The translations under genes and the position numbers were made by a program. A stretch of DNA of 64,000 bases, taken from an uncultured Schlesneria sp. (GTDB lineage: Bacteria; Planctomycetota; Planctomycetia; Planctomycetales; Planctomycetaceae). Numbering within the stretch: the stretch's first letter is position 1; every line of letters begins with the position of its first letter. The stretch lies in NCBI GenBank assembly GCA_903899985.1, contig CAIULL010000106.1:30221-94220 (forward strand). Reading direction: 5' to 3'. This document shows positions 38,259 through 46,674 of the stretch, one piece after another. The notes beneath the pieces are model-generated. The model did not search any database, was not told the origin of the DNA, and worked only from the letters and a program-made list of their open reading frames with translations.

Positions 38259-39506
38259 TTGCGCTGGATACGACTCGCACCGATGACCGCAGAGTCGCTC
38301 GTTGTTTGCGTGGCGGTGTACTTAGGGAGCGTTTTTCAGGCGATCGCCGATCAAGAGCCTTTTGAAGAAGTCCAGCGCACTTGGGGGGCAATTTGTTCAT
38401 TACATCAGCCCGCGATTCACGACGGAGTTCGGCGTTCTTTAGATTCCGATCTCCATGGTCCGTTGGATGTCTGGTCCCGGGAATGGTGGCGAATTCCGAT
38501 AACGGCCTTTCATCATTCCAATCTGGCTCATCTTATTTTGAATCTTGTTGGAGCATGGTATCTGGGGCGTCGCCTTGAGCACCGATGGGGCAGCTTCACG
38601 ATGGCTCTCTTCCTGATTCCGGCGGTTTGTGTTCCGATCATGTCAGAGCTTTGTTTCGGCAACGCAGTGATGGGTTTTTCCGGGGCGACTTTCGCCATGC
38701 TTGGAGCACTGACGGTTTTGAGACAATTTGATGACGAGATTGCCAGGTCATGTCCCCCGGGTGTGGTCGAATTTGGTGTCGGAATGATTGTGCTGGGCTG
38801 GGTGTTGACGGCATTCGAAGTGTTTCCTTGTGCTAATGTTGCTCATCTGGCTGGTTTCTGTTACGGCGCCGTGATTGCATTCTTGACTGACGGCCCGTTT
38901 CGACATGTTCTCATACTTCGAATCAGCGTCATCTTGGCACATGTATGGCTCCTGCCGGGACTATTGCTCGTGATGTATCCGTTTTGGATCGGACGATATC
39001 ACTGGCATCAGGCGACCTCTGTGAAAAGCCCGCAATCTGCCGAAAAGTTTCTGGAACGTGCAATCAATCGTGATTCCTCGCTCGCCGGAGCCTGGCTGTT
39101 GTGGTCTCAGTTCGCTGAGCGGAGAAGCGATTTACCGGACGCATGGCAACGATTAATCGAGGGGATCTCTCACAATCCGTCAAACCCTTGTTTAATGGAC
39201 AGTACGCGTCGACTTTGGCGACACCTTGATTCGCGTCAACGCAAAGGTGCAGAGCTTGTCCTGGCGCGGACTTTTGGGCGACGTTCGGGGGCCTGGTTGG
39301 CCCAGATACGTAAGGATTCTTACGATAAAAGCACTGATTCCGACTTCGAATCATCAACTTTCCACTCTAAAGTTGAGCTTTCGAAATGGCTTCTCGACCA
39401 GAAGATTGAACTTCCACCCTGGAGGATCACAGGTGAACCCCCTGGTCCTCCCGAGAATATGAATGAAGATCACTTCGACGACGCAGCGGAAGGGCAGCAA
39501 CTTTGA
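38259..39506 (+). CDS. rhomboid-family intramembrane serine protease
   Basis: The protein has 415 residues. A TTG at 38259 has GGAG eight bases upstream; an ATG at 38283 is the alternative. Six or so membrane helices fill residues 10-245. Rhomboid catalytic features are complete: HxxxN at His91-Asn95 (AHLILNLVGAWYLG), Ser141 in GFSG and His196 in NVAHLAGFCYG. The first loop contains WWRIPITAFHHSN. After the last helix a soluble region of about 170 residues begins with SPQSAEKFLERAINRDSSLAGAWLLWSQFAE, which resembles a TPR-like helical domain, and ends acidic. It should cleave a membrane protein within the bilayer. It follows the lipid cluster, but a substrate cannot be read from position. Confidence 0.88.
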   Translation: MRWIRLAPMTAESLVVCVAVYLGSVFQAIADQEPFEEVQRTWGAICSLHQPAIHDGVRRSLDSDLHGPLDVWSREWWRIPITAFHHSNLAHLILNLVGAWYLGRRLEHRWGSFTMALFLIPAVCVPIMSELCFGNAVMGFSGATFAMLGALTVLRQFDDEIARSCPPGVVEFGVGMIVLGWVLTAFEVFPCANVAHLAGFCYGAVIAFLTDGPFRHVLILRISVILAHVWLLPGLLLVMYPFWIGRYHWHQATSVKSPQSAEKFLERAINRDSSLAGAWLLWSQFAERRSDLPDAWQRLIEGISHNPSNPCLMDSTRRLWRHLDSRQRKGAELVLARTFGRRSGAWLAQIRKDSYDKSTDSDFESSTFHSKVELSKWLLDQKIELPPWRITGEPPGPPENMNEDHFDDAAEGQQL

Positions 39507-39844
39507 AGCGGCCTGACTTCAGACTTTGCGTTGGGACTTTGTATTGAGTTAATCTGTCTAAATTACCCGGGTTGTTTGCAGGAATTTGAAGATCAACCGT
39601 CAACTGCCTTACAACCGGCATAATGAGTTGCCGAGTTGCACATCGGCAACGATTGCGCCTCATTTACTCAATGCTCCAAATGGCGAAACTTTTTTTGCCA
39701 CTTGATGTTGCACACTGTTTTACGTGTCGGTAGACGATTGAAATGATCTCCCGAATCGAGTTAGACTAGGGTTTGTCTTTGGAACGATTTTGTTCCCGCA
39801 TATATGCTTGCGAGACAGCTGTCTTCCCTGCGGAACATCTTCCT
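39507..39844. other. intergenic region with no identified feature
   Basis: This 338-base spacer separates the rhomboid and reductase genes. I find no terminator hairpin with a T-run, no convincing promoter and no small gene. An in-frame ATG at 39773 extends the reductase frame upstream but adds sequence unlike the family. Confidence 0.45.
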
Positions 39845-41317
39845 ATGAGTTATCATCTGTTGACCGGGGCTACCGGCCTGCTCGGTAACTATTTACTACG
39901 CGACCTGTTGATTCGCGAGATCCCCGTTGCTGTTGTTGTTCGCCCAAATCGCAAACAGACCGCTCGGCAGCGAATCGAATCGGCGTTGTGCGCGTGGGAT
40001 GCCGAATACGGACGACCACTATCACGGCCCGTCGTCATGGAAGGTGATATTTCCCAGCCGGATCTCGGTCTGGATGCCGTAGACCTGCGCTGGGCGGCGG
40101 AGTATTGCTCGGCGGTCATTCACAATGCGGCGAGTTTGACATTTCATTCGACGAGTAATTCTGGCGAGCCATGGCGATCGAACATTGAAGGAACACGAAA
40201 CGTCCTTGACTTCTGTCGCAACGCAGGAATTCGCAAGTTTCACCATGTTTCGACGGCCTATGTAGCCGGTCTGAGGCAGGGCAAAGTCCTCGAAACGGAA
40301 CTGGATGTTGGCCAGCAGTTTTCCAACGACTACGAATGCAGCAAGCTCCAGTCCGAAACGCTCGTACGCGAGGCCGAGTTTTTAGACGAGCCGACGGTGT
40401 TTCGACCCGGCATTATCATTGGCGATTCACAGACCGGTCTGACAACTACTTATCACGGCTATTATGCTGCCTTGCAGCTTGTGCATACGATCGTTCGTTC
40501 AATTCCTCCGAACGAGACCGGTTTGGTTGGAGGACACGAGGTTCGACTCACGCTGTCCGGGAATGAAACCAAGCATCTGGTCCCAGTCGACTGGGTGTCT
40601 GCTGTGATGACACATGTCATCACGCATGCGAAATGGCATGGGAAGACGTATCACCTGACGCCGAAGCATCCAGTGACGGTCCGTTTGCTTCGAGACGTTC
40701 TGGAACAGTCGGCGGGTTTTTATGGTGCTACATTTTGCGGGGCAGGCGAACGACCTGTCGATGCGACGGAGTCCGAAATGCTCTTTTACGAGCATATTCG
40801 AGTCTACAATTCTTATTGGAAAATGGACCCTGAATTCGACACGTCTAACACCGATCTGGCGATGCCTCAGCTCCCGTGTCCTCATGTCAATCGAGAACTG
40901 CTCTTAAAGTTGTCTCGTATCGCCATCGAAAGCGGTTTTCCCACACCGAGTAAGAAGCCAGTCGATCCGGACTTCGATGCCGAAAGCCACCTCAGGCCAC
41001 TGGTTGATCATGCGGGAAATATGACGCTGAATAATTTGGATGAACGTTTGCTTGGACTTGATATCGTCGGCCATGGCGGCGGCCAATGGCAACTCGTCGT
41101 TCGCGGAGAGGAACTGATCTCTGTCGAGACTGGATTGCATGCCGACCGATCGGCAACATGCAGGGTCGATATTGGAACCTATGCTGAATTAGTCAGTGGT
41201 CGGACCACTTGGCGACAAGCGTTTTTGACGAAATCGGCGGAACTAAAAGGCAATGGGCGAAGCGTTGCAGAATACGCAACAATTCTTGATCAGCTTGCCT
41301 CTTTATCCGTGAAATGA
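39845..41317 (+). CDS. NAD(P)-dependent thioester-reductase-like SDR fused to an SCP2-like domain
   Basis: From the ATG at 39845, 490 residues. It opens directly with a Rossmann motif, MSYHLLTGATGLLGNYLL. It continues as an extended short-chain dehydrogenase of the thioester-reductase / fatty-acyl-reductase type: HNAASLTFH, the EGTRNVLDFC block, HHVSTAYVAG, then DYECSKLQSE with the Tyr-x-x-x-Lys pair. The C-terminal 105 residues (about 385-490) look like an SCP2 sterol-carrier domain: GQWQLVVRGEELISVETG, CRVDIGTYAELVSGRTTW and AELKGNG. That domain binds lipids or acyl-CoAs, so the enzyme could reduce a bound acyl thioester to an aldehyde or alcohol. Placement after the fatty-acid cluster and the odd ketosynthase supports a lipid role. 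The specific product is unknown. Confidence 0.8.
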   Translation: MSYHLLTGATGLLGNYLLRDLLIREIPVAVVVRPNRKQTARQRIESALCAWDAEYGRPLSRPVVMEGDISQPDLGLDAVDLRWAAEYCSAVIHNAASLTFHSTSNSGEPWRSNIEGTRNVLDFCRNAGIRKFHHVSTAYVAGLRQGKVLETELDVGQQFSNDYECSKLQSETLVREAEFLDEPTVFRPGIIIGDSQTGLTTTYHGYYAALQLVHTIVRSIPPNETGLVGGHEVRLTLSGNETKHLVPVDWVSAVMTHVITHAKWHGKTYHLTPKHPVTVRLLRDVLEQSAGFYGATFCGAGERPVDATESEMLFYEHIRVYNSYWKMDPEFDTSNTDLAMPQLPCPHVNRELLLKLSRIAIESGFPTPSKKPVDPDFDAESHLRPLVDHAGNMTLNNLDERLLGLDIVGHGGGQWQLVVRGEELISVETGLHADRSATCRVDIGTYAELVSGRTTWRQAFLTKSAELKGNGRSVAEYATILDQLASLSVK

Positions 41318-41410
41318 CGAGGAAGCCCCGGGTTGGTTTATCATGCCCAACTCGCTTCAGGCAATCACGTGATCGTCAGATTGGGTTTCGCTGATTTGCG
41401 TGATCGCTTA

Positions 41411-41521
41411 TCACTTCTTCGTGTCATACGGCACGTCTGATCCCACGGCGGCTGGCAGTTCGATATTTTGCCGGATCAGGACACCACTTTGCACGCCTAA
41501 CGAGTCGTTCTCGAACGTCAT
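41411..41521 (-). CDS. candidate 36-residue small protein
   Basis: An ATG at 41521 is preceded on the minus strand by AAAGGAT about eight bases upstream, a good ribosome-binding site. The frame encodes MTFENDSLGVQSGVLIRQ and ends VPYDTKK. It has no signal peptide or membrane segment. A longer frame extends upstream but has no comparable start. It converges with the reductase gene. I recognise no family; it could be a real short protein or chance. Confidence 0.4.
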   Translation of the reverse strand: MTFENDSLGVQSGVLIRQNIELPAAVGSDVPYDTKK

Positions 41522-41832
41522 GGCGTGAATCCTTTTATTCAACAGGCATGAATGTGTTTGCGCTGACAATCTAGCCGAGCGAAAAACTTTCGATGCCAAC
41601 GAGTGACCGTTCGGCAGTTTTTGCCGGAATTGCGCGAAAAAGGTCACAGTTTCTACCGATGGTAACGATTTTAACGACTTCATTGTCTCTGACTTTACGA
41701 AGAGGCTCTATAATTCCGATGGTTATGATGAGGGGCTTTATCGATAAGGCTCAAATTCTGAAGAGCGTAGCCCTGGAACCGTTCATGTGAACGGAGACCA
41801 TATAAGTTTTCAGGCAAGTTTAGGAGCCGGAC
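41522..41832. other. intergenic region with candidate -10 box and dyad
   Basis: TATAAT lies at 41709-41714, with TTGTCT at 41683-41688 twenty bases upstream, a marginal promoter. A perfect dyad CCGTTCA-TG-TGAACGG at 41780-41795 sits between it and the next start. Its position fits an operator or a leader hairpin for the Cys-rich protein gene. Confidence 0.35.
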
Positions 41833-42408
41833 GTGAGCAAAGGATTCGCCTTTATTAAGAGTGCATCGGTCGCACTCGCCATGGTCGGAATTGTGTTTCC
41901 TCAAACACGAATTCTGGCTGAACAAAAACTTTCCCCAGCCCCTGCAGTCAAGATTATCCCAGATAACACCGTTCTCGACGTCAGTCTTGGGAAGTCCGAC
42001 ACGTTCAATGGACGAACGGTTGATCACACCGGAGCTCCTGTAAAGGGTGCGAAGGTTATTCTTAAGCAAGGTAAGGCTGAAGTTGGTCAATCAGTAACAG
42101 ATAGCGAAGGCCGTTTCGCCGTTCAGAATCTGAAGTCTGGTGTATACCAAGTCAGTTGTGGAGCCACGGAAGGGACCTATCGCCTCTGGGCTCAGCAATC
42201 GGCTCCTCCAGCAGCGAAAACACAGGGCCTGTTGGTCCTGGGTGAAAACGGCGCTCGCGGTCAATACGGTTGCTGCTGCGACGACGGATCGGGAGTTTGG
42301 TTGTGCTGTGCTGGCGCGCTTCTCGCCGGTATCGCCGTTGCCGCTTTGGTGATTGCGATCACTGCCAACAATAAGTCCGATAACGATCCTGCTCCTCATT
42401 CCCCTTGA
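41833..42408 (+). CDS. secreted Cys-rich protein with carboxypeptidase-regulatory-like domain
   Basis: This 191-residue protein starts at GTG, with GGAGCCGG upstream. A signal peptide (ASVALAMVGIVFPQTRILA) is followed by a carboxypeptidase-regulatory-like beta-sandwich: FNGRTVDHTGAPVKGAKVIL...TDSEGRFAVQNLKSGVYQVSCG. Downstream is a cluster of five Cys (YGCCCDDGSGVWLCC), then a hydrophobic helix (AGALLAGIAVAALVIAITA) and a short polar tail. This suggests a periplasmic sandwich anchored by its C-terminal helix, with disulfides or metal at the membrane face. I recall similar proteins as frequent planctomycete hypotheticals. A strong terminator follows. Confidence 0.75.
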   Translation: MSKGFAFIKSASVALAMVGIVFPQTRILAEQKLSPAPAVKIIPDNTVLDVSLGKSDTFNGRTVDHTGAPVKGAKVILKQGKAEVGQSVTDSEGRFAVQNLKSGVYQVSCGATEGTYRLWAQQSAPPAAKTQGLLVLGENGARGQYGCCCDDGSGVWLCCAGALLAGIAVAALVIAITANNKSDNDPAPHSP

Positions 42409-42446
42409 TCCGGGGCTTGATGGATACCGACTCTCGAAAGAGATTT

Positions 42447-42487
42447 CACCGCCAGAAGTTGTGTCGCACCTTCTGGCGGTGTTTTTT
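42447..42487 (+). terminator. rho-independent terminator
   Basis: A perfect 12-bp stem (CACCGCCAGAAG at 42447-42458, its complement at 42470-42481) is followed directly by six Ts. It ends the Cys-rich protein transcript 38 bases after the stop. Confidence 0.92.
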
Positions 42488-42727
42488 CGTAAAGAGACAC
42501 AGTCGGCGAGAGTGAACAATACGATCTGAGAGAGAACTCGCTGATTTACTGGATGGATCTAAGTAAGTTTTGCTCTATCGCTCAGTATTTTTCTATCGCT
42601 CATGACCTCTCATGGGCTAGTGCATTGACCCCATCAGCGCTACATGTCCAAGATGGACTAAAGGCTTCATTGAATTTGCAGGCGTTTCTTGCGTTGCTCT
42701 CGCGAGAATTTCCTGGGTCCGCTGTGC

Positions 42728-42770
<43 letters not shown>

Positions 42771-42793
42771 TTGTCTTCTCGGAAAGTATCACA

Positions 42794-43675
42794 TCAATCT
42801 TCTTGATTGACTGATTGATCTTTAGTCGGGCTTGGACCTTGGGCTCGTAACGATTGCGACTCGCTCACACGACTTCCTTCGTAACGTCCGACAACGTGGC
42901 CAGGGATCGCAAAAATAGCAGCGCCAATCGTGTTGGGAACCGCAGTAAACGAGGCCAGGTTACTTCCCAAGTGAGCGCCGTACGACGGGTAAAGCAGGTA
43001 ATATCCTTCCCGTTCAGATTTTGGCAGATCGTCCTGCAAATATTCCATGGCGTAACCGGTCGCCACGGTTTCGTGCCACATTGATATCAAAGGCAATGAA
43101 TTCACTGCGGCATAAGTACCGGGCAGCGACCGCGATCTGACATCACGAGCTCGGCTTCCTTCTTTGACCGCGATCGCGGGAGCGTCTGAAAAGATCGAGA
43201 TCGTATTCGTATAGGCATTGTAATGATCGCCACCAAAGATCCTTCCCGGAAAGATCGCTTCATCGGCCCATGCCAAGACACCCAGCGTGTACCGCCAGCC
43301 CCAGCCAACGGTGCGATTAGCGTAAAGCCGCCGCCATTCGTCGATCGGTGCGTATTGGTTGAGTCGTACTTTCGTGTCCTGCAGGTCCAGGTCGCTGACA
43401 TATTGGGTGATTGCCGATTCCGTTTCTGATGAGATCTTGTGGTTGTCGATTCGCCGGTCCCAAAGAATGATCTTCGAAGGGATTCCCACGACCCATCCAA
43501 TCCCATCAATCACCGGGCGGGGCGTTCCACGCTCAACCTGCTGACCGGAGGTTGTTGAAAGAACCTCGGTCGCACGAGTCTGGTCGTGACGAGTCCAGCG
43601 ACCAAGTCCACCGGTACATCCACTGATCGTTGTCAGTAACGCCATGAAAAGGAATCGCCGCAAGAACTGAGACAT
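42794..43675 (-). CDS. putative lipoprotein, paralogue of the upstream gene
   Basis: This 293-residue protein has a lipoprotein signal (FMALLTTISGC, lipobox Cys at about 20). No family is recognised. It is clearly paralogous to the protein at 43705-44733. Shared blocks include GIGWVVGIPSKII against NIAWVTGIWSRIL, NHKISSETESAITQY against NHDLTDETRAKLTAY, VRLNQYAP against VRVNQYDP, PGRIFGGDHYNAYTNTI against PGRVFGGDTYNPFTNTL, RSRSLPGTYA against HSQSLPGTYA, and MWHET against LWRHT. The C-terminal third contains Gly-rich, possibly membrane-associated helices (TIGAAIFAIPGHVVG). Thirty bases separate the two genes. The conserved Asn-His, Tyr-Asn and Trp-His positions hint at an enzyme active site, but I will not assign one. 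Confidence 0.75.
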   Translation of the reverse strand: MSQFLRRFLFMALLTTISGCTGGLGRWTRHDQTRATEVLSTTSGQQVERGTPRPVIDGIGWVVGIPSKIILWDRRIDNHKISSETESAITQYVSDLDLQDTKVRLNQYAPIDEWRRLYANRTVGWGWRYTLGVLAWADEAIFPGRIFGGDHYNAYTNTISIFSDAPAIAVKEGSRARDVRSRSLPGTYAAVNSLPLISMWHETVATGYAMEYLQDDLPKSEREGYYLLYPSYGAHLGSNLASFTAVPNTIGAAIFAIPGHVVGRYEGSRVSESQSLRAQGPSPTKDQSVNQED

Positions 43676-43704
43676 GCTTCAAGACTCCGTTCCTCGGTGT
43701 CGAA

Positions 43705-44733
43705 TTACTTGCGCGAACTCCGCAACGGCAGGTCATCGTCAACGGGGTTCGAATCGGGCGGCGACTCTATTGAATGATCGGTAAATTGAATTTTCGACTT
43801 CGGCTCACTCGATTCAGGGTTTGTTGCCAACAGAGGTTCTGATTCGGGAACTTCGTCCAATGCCAGTTCCTCCTGCTGCGCATCCCGTTCTTTTTGACGA
43901 ATCGAAATGGCGACCTGGCCTGTCACATGACCCGCTGTTGCACCAGCGACAGTAAACAAGATCCCCTCCCACCACGGGACAAAAGTTCCTGTCAAAGACA
44001 TTGAGTGAACACCCATCTGCGGATAGACAACGCGATAAGTCTCGCGTTCCACGGTCCAATCGTCGTTCGTTCTTGCATAACCAAGAATGTCATTGACACC
44101 TTTTGTGTGTCGCCAGAGTGACATCACGGGCAATTCATTGAAAACGGCATACGTTCCCGGGAGTGATTGAGAATGAATATCCTTTGCGTATGCTGCTTCG
44201 TGCAAAACGACTGCAGAGACGTCCGAATTGATATAAAGTGTATTGGTGAAGGGATTATACGTATCCCCCCCAAAAACTCGTCCCGGGAGTAGTGTGTAAT
44301 GAGCCATGCTCAATAGACCTGCGGAATATCGCCACCCTGCAGCGACCCGGCGGTTTTCTCGCAATCGCTGCCATTCACCCTTGGGGTCGTACTGATTCAC
44401 ACGGACAAGGACGTCGGTGAGATCGTTTTCTTCCAGGTACGCAGTCAGTTTAGCCCGAGTTTCGTCGGTCAAATCGTGGTTGTTCACGTGAGAATTCAGC
44501 GACAGGATCCGAGACCAGATTCCTGTGACCCAGGCGATATTGTCCAGTGTTTTTTGAGGCTGACCGTAATCAAACACAACTTCGGTTTGAGGGTCTTCTT
44601 CCGAGGAATGAAAGCGTGAGTATTTGTACGGGACCGTTGCGCACCCGTTTCCACAGATCAAGCAAACGACCGCGAGCCAGATCCACCGATGGGACGTGCT
44701 TTTGGGCCCGTTGATCGTCATGCCATTCACCAT
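43705..44733 (-). CDS. putative lipoprotein, first of a tandem paralogous pair
   Basis: This 342-residue protein has a signal peptide ending in a lipobox-like CLICGNGC. The ATG at 44733 has GGGAG close upstream; an ATG at 44721 is also in frame. It aligns along most of its length with the downstream gene, so the pair arose by tandem duplication. It carries an extra acidic tail of about 60 residues (EELALDEVPESEPLL...PVDDDLPLRSSRK) after the Gly-rich helix near 262-280. The core contains YNPFTNTLYINSDVSAVVLHEAAYAKD. The His-Glu there resembles a zinc-peptidase helix start, but the second His of an HExxH motif is absent. Function unknown. Confidence 0.75.
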   Translation of the reverse strand: MVNGMTINGPKSTSHRWIWLAVVCLICGNGCATVPYKYSRFHSSEEDPQTEVVFDYGQPQKTLDNIAWVTGIWSRILSLNSHVNNHDLTDETRAKLTAYLEENDLTDVLVRVNQYDPKGEWQRLRENRRVAAGWRYSAGLLSMAHYTLLPGRVFGGDTYNPFTNTLYINSDVSAVVLHEAAYAKDIHSQSLPGTYAVFNELPVMSLWRHTKGVNDILGYARTNDDWTVERETYRVVYPQMGVHSMSLTGTFVPWWEGILFTVAGATAGHVTGQVAISIRQKERDAQQEELALDEVPESEPLLATNPESSEPKSKIQFTDHSIESPPDSNPVDDDLPLRSSRK

Positions 44734-45080
44734 CGCTCTCCCACTCGGCGCTCCGCAATTTGTGCGGCGGACATTTGCAAAGAAGTTTTGAAACGACCGA
44801 GCACCGGGTAAGTGCGTCTCATATCCTTTCCAGGCAATTCAGACAATTCCGAGTTGTCCGCAATTGGAATAAGTGACTGCGATTGTCAACGTCGTACGAA
44901 CCTCAATCAATGTCGATTTTTTACGATAAATGGCCATGACATTCTGAATTCTCGTCAGTCAAGCCCGTAAAAACACCCCGAGAGGCAGGCCGGAAGCTGC
45001 CTGCCCCTCGAAAATGTAAGATTGAAGATCGGCCAAATCTGCGAGTTCGACCGTTTCTCGAGCCTCAAACGCCAGGTCAA
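44734..45080. other. intergenic region holding a minus-strand terminator
   Basis: The gap lies between the stop of the oxidoreductase gene and the start of the lipoprotein pair, all on the minus strand. It contains the terminator at 44972-45010 and, presumably, the promoter of the lipoprotein pair, which I could not pinpoint. Confidence 0.5.
44972..45010 (-). terminator. rho-independent terminator of the oxidoreductase gene
   Basis: Arms at 44979-44990 and 44999-45010 pair over 12 bases with one mismatch around an 8-base loop. On the minus strand the stem is followed by a short GGGG then TGTTTTT. It lies about 70 bases after the oxidoreductase stop. Confidence 0.7.
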
Positions 45081-46280
45081 TCAGCGTCGGGCAGCAGGAT
45101 GCTTGAGTGGCAGCCAGGCACCATCCAATGCACTGCTGGCCACGCACTGCTGAATGAAGTACATCCCTTCGACCCCATCGTATACGTTTGGATAGACAGT
45201 GTTGCGTCGTTCAAATGACTGGCCCGCAGCCCGTTTGACCATATCGTCGTAAGCGAAACGATAAACGTTTGCGAACGCTTCGAAAAACGCCTCGGGATGA
45301 CCGCTTGGAAGCCGACATGCCGCTTTCCCTGAGTCATTCATGAACGAAGCGTTGGGATCACGCGTGTAAATTGAGTGAGGGTGCCCGTTGCGGCGAACGA
45401 TCATCTCATTGGGATTTTCCTGACGCCAGGCCAATGCACCTTTCGTCCCGTCAACTTCGATGAACAAGTCGTTCTCTCGACCGTGAGAAATCTGACTCGC
45501 CGTCACGGTCCCGAGACCACCGTTTTCGAAACGGATCACCGCATGGCCGTAATCGTCCAGCAATCGGCCTTGCTCAAACGCCTTCAAATGGCAAGAAACT
45601 TTGTCAGGTAACAAGCCAGTCATGTACCGAGCGAGGTTGTAGGCATGTGTGCCAATGTCGCCAAAGCAGCCGGCAGCGCCCGATTTCGTCGGGTCTGTTC
45701 GCCATGCGGCCTGCTTCTGATCAGATGATTCCAACCGAGTTCGTAACCAGCCCTGAATGTAATTCGAGCGGATTGCCTGGATTTCTCCCAGCTCACCCCC
45801 AAGGATCATTTCTCGCGCCTGACGTACCAGAGGATATCCGGTGTAATTGTGGCTGACGGCGAAAACCGCACCGGATTTCTCAACCAGTGCGGCCAGTTCT
45901 TCGGCCTGGGCCAGATCAAAGGTCATCGGTTTGTCGCAGATGACATTGAAGCCCGCTTGAAGAGCCGCTTTCGCCACGGCAAAGTGAGTATGATTCGGGG
46001 TCGCCACGGTCACAAAGTCGATTCGCTTGTCGGCGGACAGTGCGGACTCTTTTTGACACAATTCTTCAAACGATCCGTAGGCTCGATCATTGGCAATATC
46101 ATATGACGGTGCCGACGATTTGGCGCGAACGGGATCAGACGACAATGCCCCGGCGACCAGTGCCGCACGATTGTCGAGTACCGCAGCGGTTGCGTGAACC
46201 CGGCCAATAAATGACCCTTGCCCCCCGCCAACCAAGGCCATACGCAGTTTACGGTTTAACGATCCGTTAGTGGTTTCCAT
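45081..46280 (-). CDS. Gfo/Idh/MocA-family oxidoreductase
   Basis: This 399-residue NAD(P)-dependent sugar or cyclitol dehydrogenase has its Rossmann motif at MALVGGGQGSFIGRVHA (residues 14-30). The conserved Lys-Pro is in VICDKPMTF, and the C-terminal alpha/beta domain contains GCFGDIGTHAYNLARYMTG, where the His is a usual catalytic position. There is no Tat signal, unlike many planctomycete members, so it should be cytosolic. GAGGA lies seven bases before the ATG. It is monocistronic, with a terminator downstream. The substrate is unknown; the FIGRVHA variant groups with uncharacterised members. Confidence 0.9.
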   Translation of the reverse strand: METTNGSLNRKLRMALVGGGQGSFIGRVHATAAVLDNRAALVAGALSSDPVRAKSSAPSYDIANDRAYGSFEELCQKESALSADKRIDFVTVATPNHTHFAVAKAALQAGFNVICDKPMTFDLAQAEELAALVEKSGAVFAVSHNYTGYPLVRQAREMILGGELGEIQAIRSNYIQGWLRTRLESSDQKQAAWRTDPTKSGAAGCFGDIGTHAYNLARYMTGLLPDKVSCHLKAFEQGRLLDDYGHAVIRFENGGLGTVTASQISHGRENDLFIEVDGTKGALAWRQENPNEMIVRRNGHPHSIYTRDPNASFMNDSGKAACRLPSGHPEAFFEAFANVYRFAYDDMVKRAAGQSFERRNTVYPNVYDGVEGMYFIQQCVASSALDGAWLPLKHPAARR

Positions 46281-46674
46281 GGTCTATTCCTCAAGAATGC
46301 CGAATCAAAAGATGAAGATACACGCGACGACAGGCCAGAGCATCTGACGTCCTAATCGATGATTTGTTCACGTGTGAAAACCGAGCATATCGGGCTGGGG
46401 CGGAAAATTGAAGTTCACGAGCAGAAACCCGTTGTCGCCCAAAAGTACCCATTTTCATCCCCGTCGTTGCTGTCCAAATCAATGACTTTATGAGGAGTGA
46501 CCGAAAGCGCCTTTCGACACTTTTTTAAGATTGACCAGATTTTGCGTGACATTCTGCCGCATACCTCGCCTTCCACAAAAGACGCGAATCCTGCATTCTC
46601 CTGCATCGATTGCACGAGCAAATCTTTGGGACTTCGTTGATTTCACTCACTCCGATCCGCGAAACTTTTTCAAT
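46281..46674. other. divergent intergenic region with no identified site
   Basis: It separates the leftward oxidoreductase gene and the rightward MFS gene and should contain both promoters. I found no strong box or operator. The MFS frame extends upstream to 46531, but that segment is not transporter-like. Confidence 0.45.
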
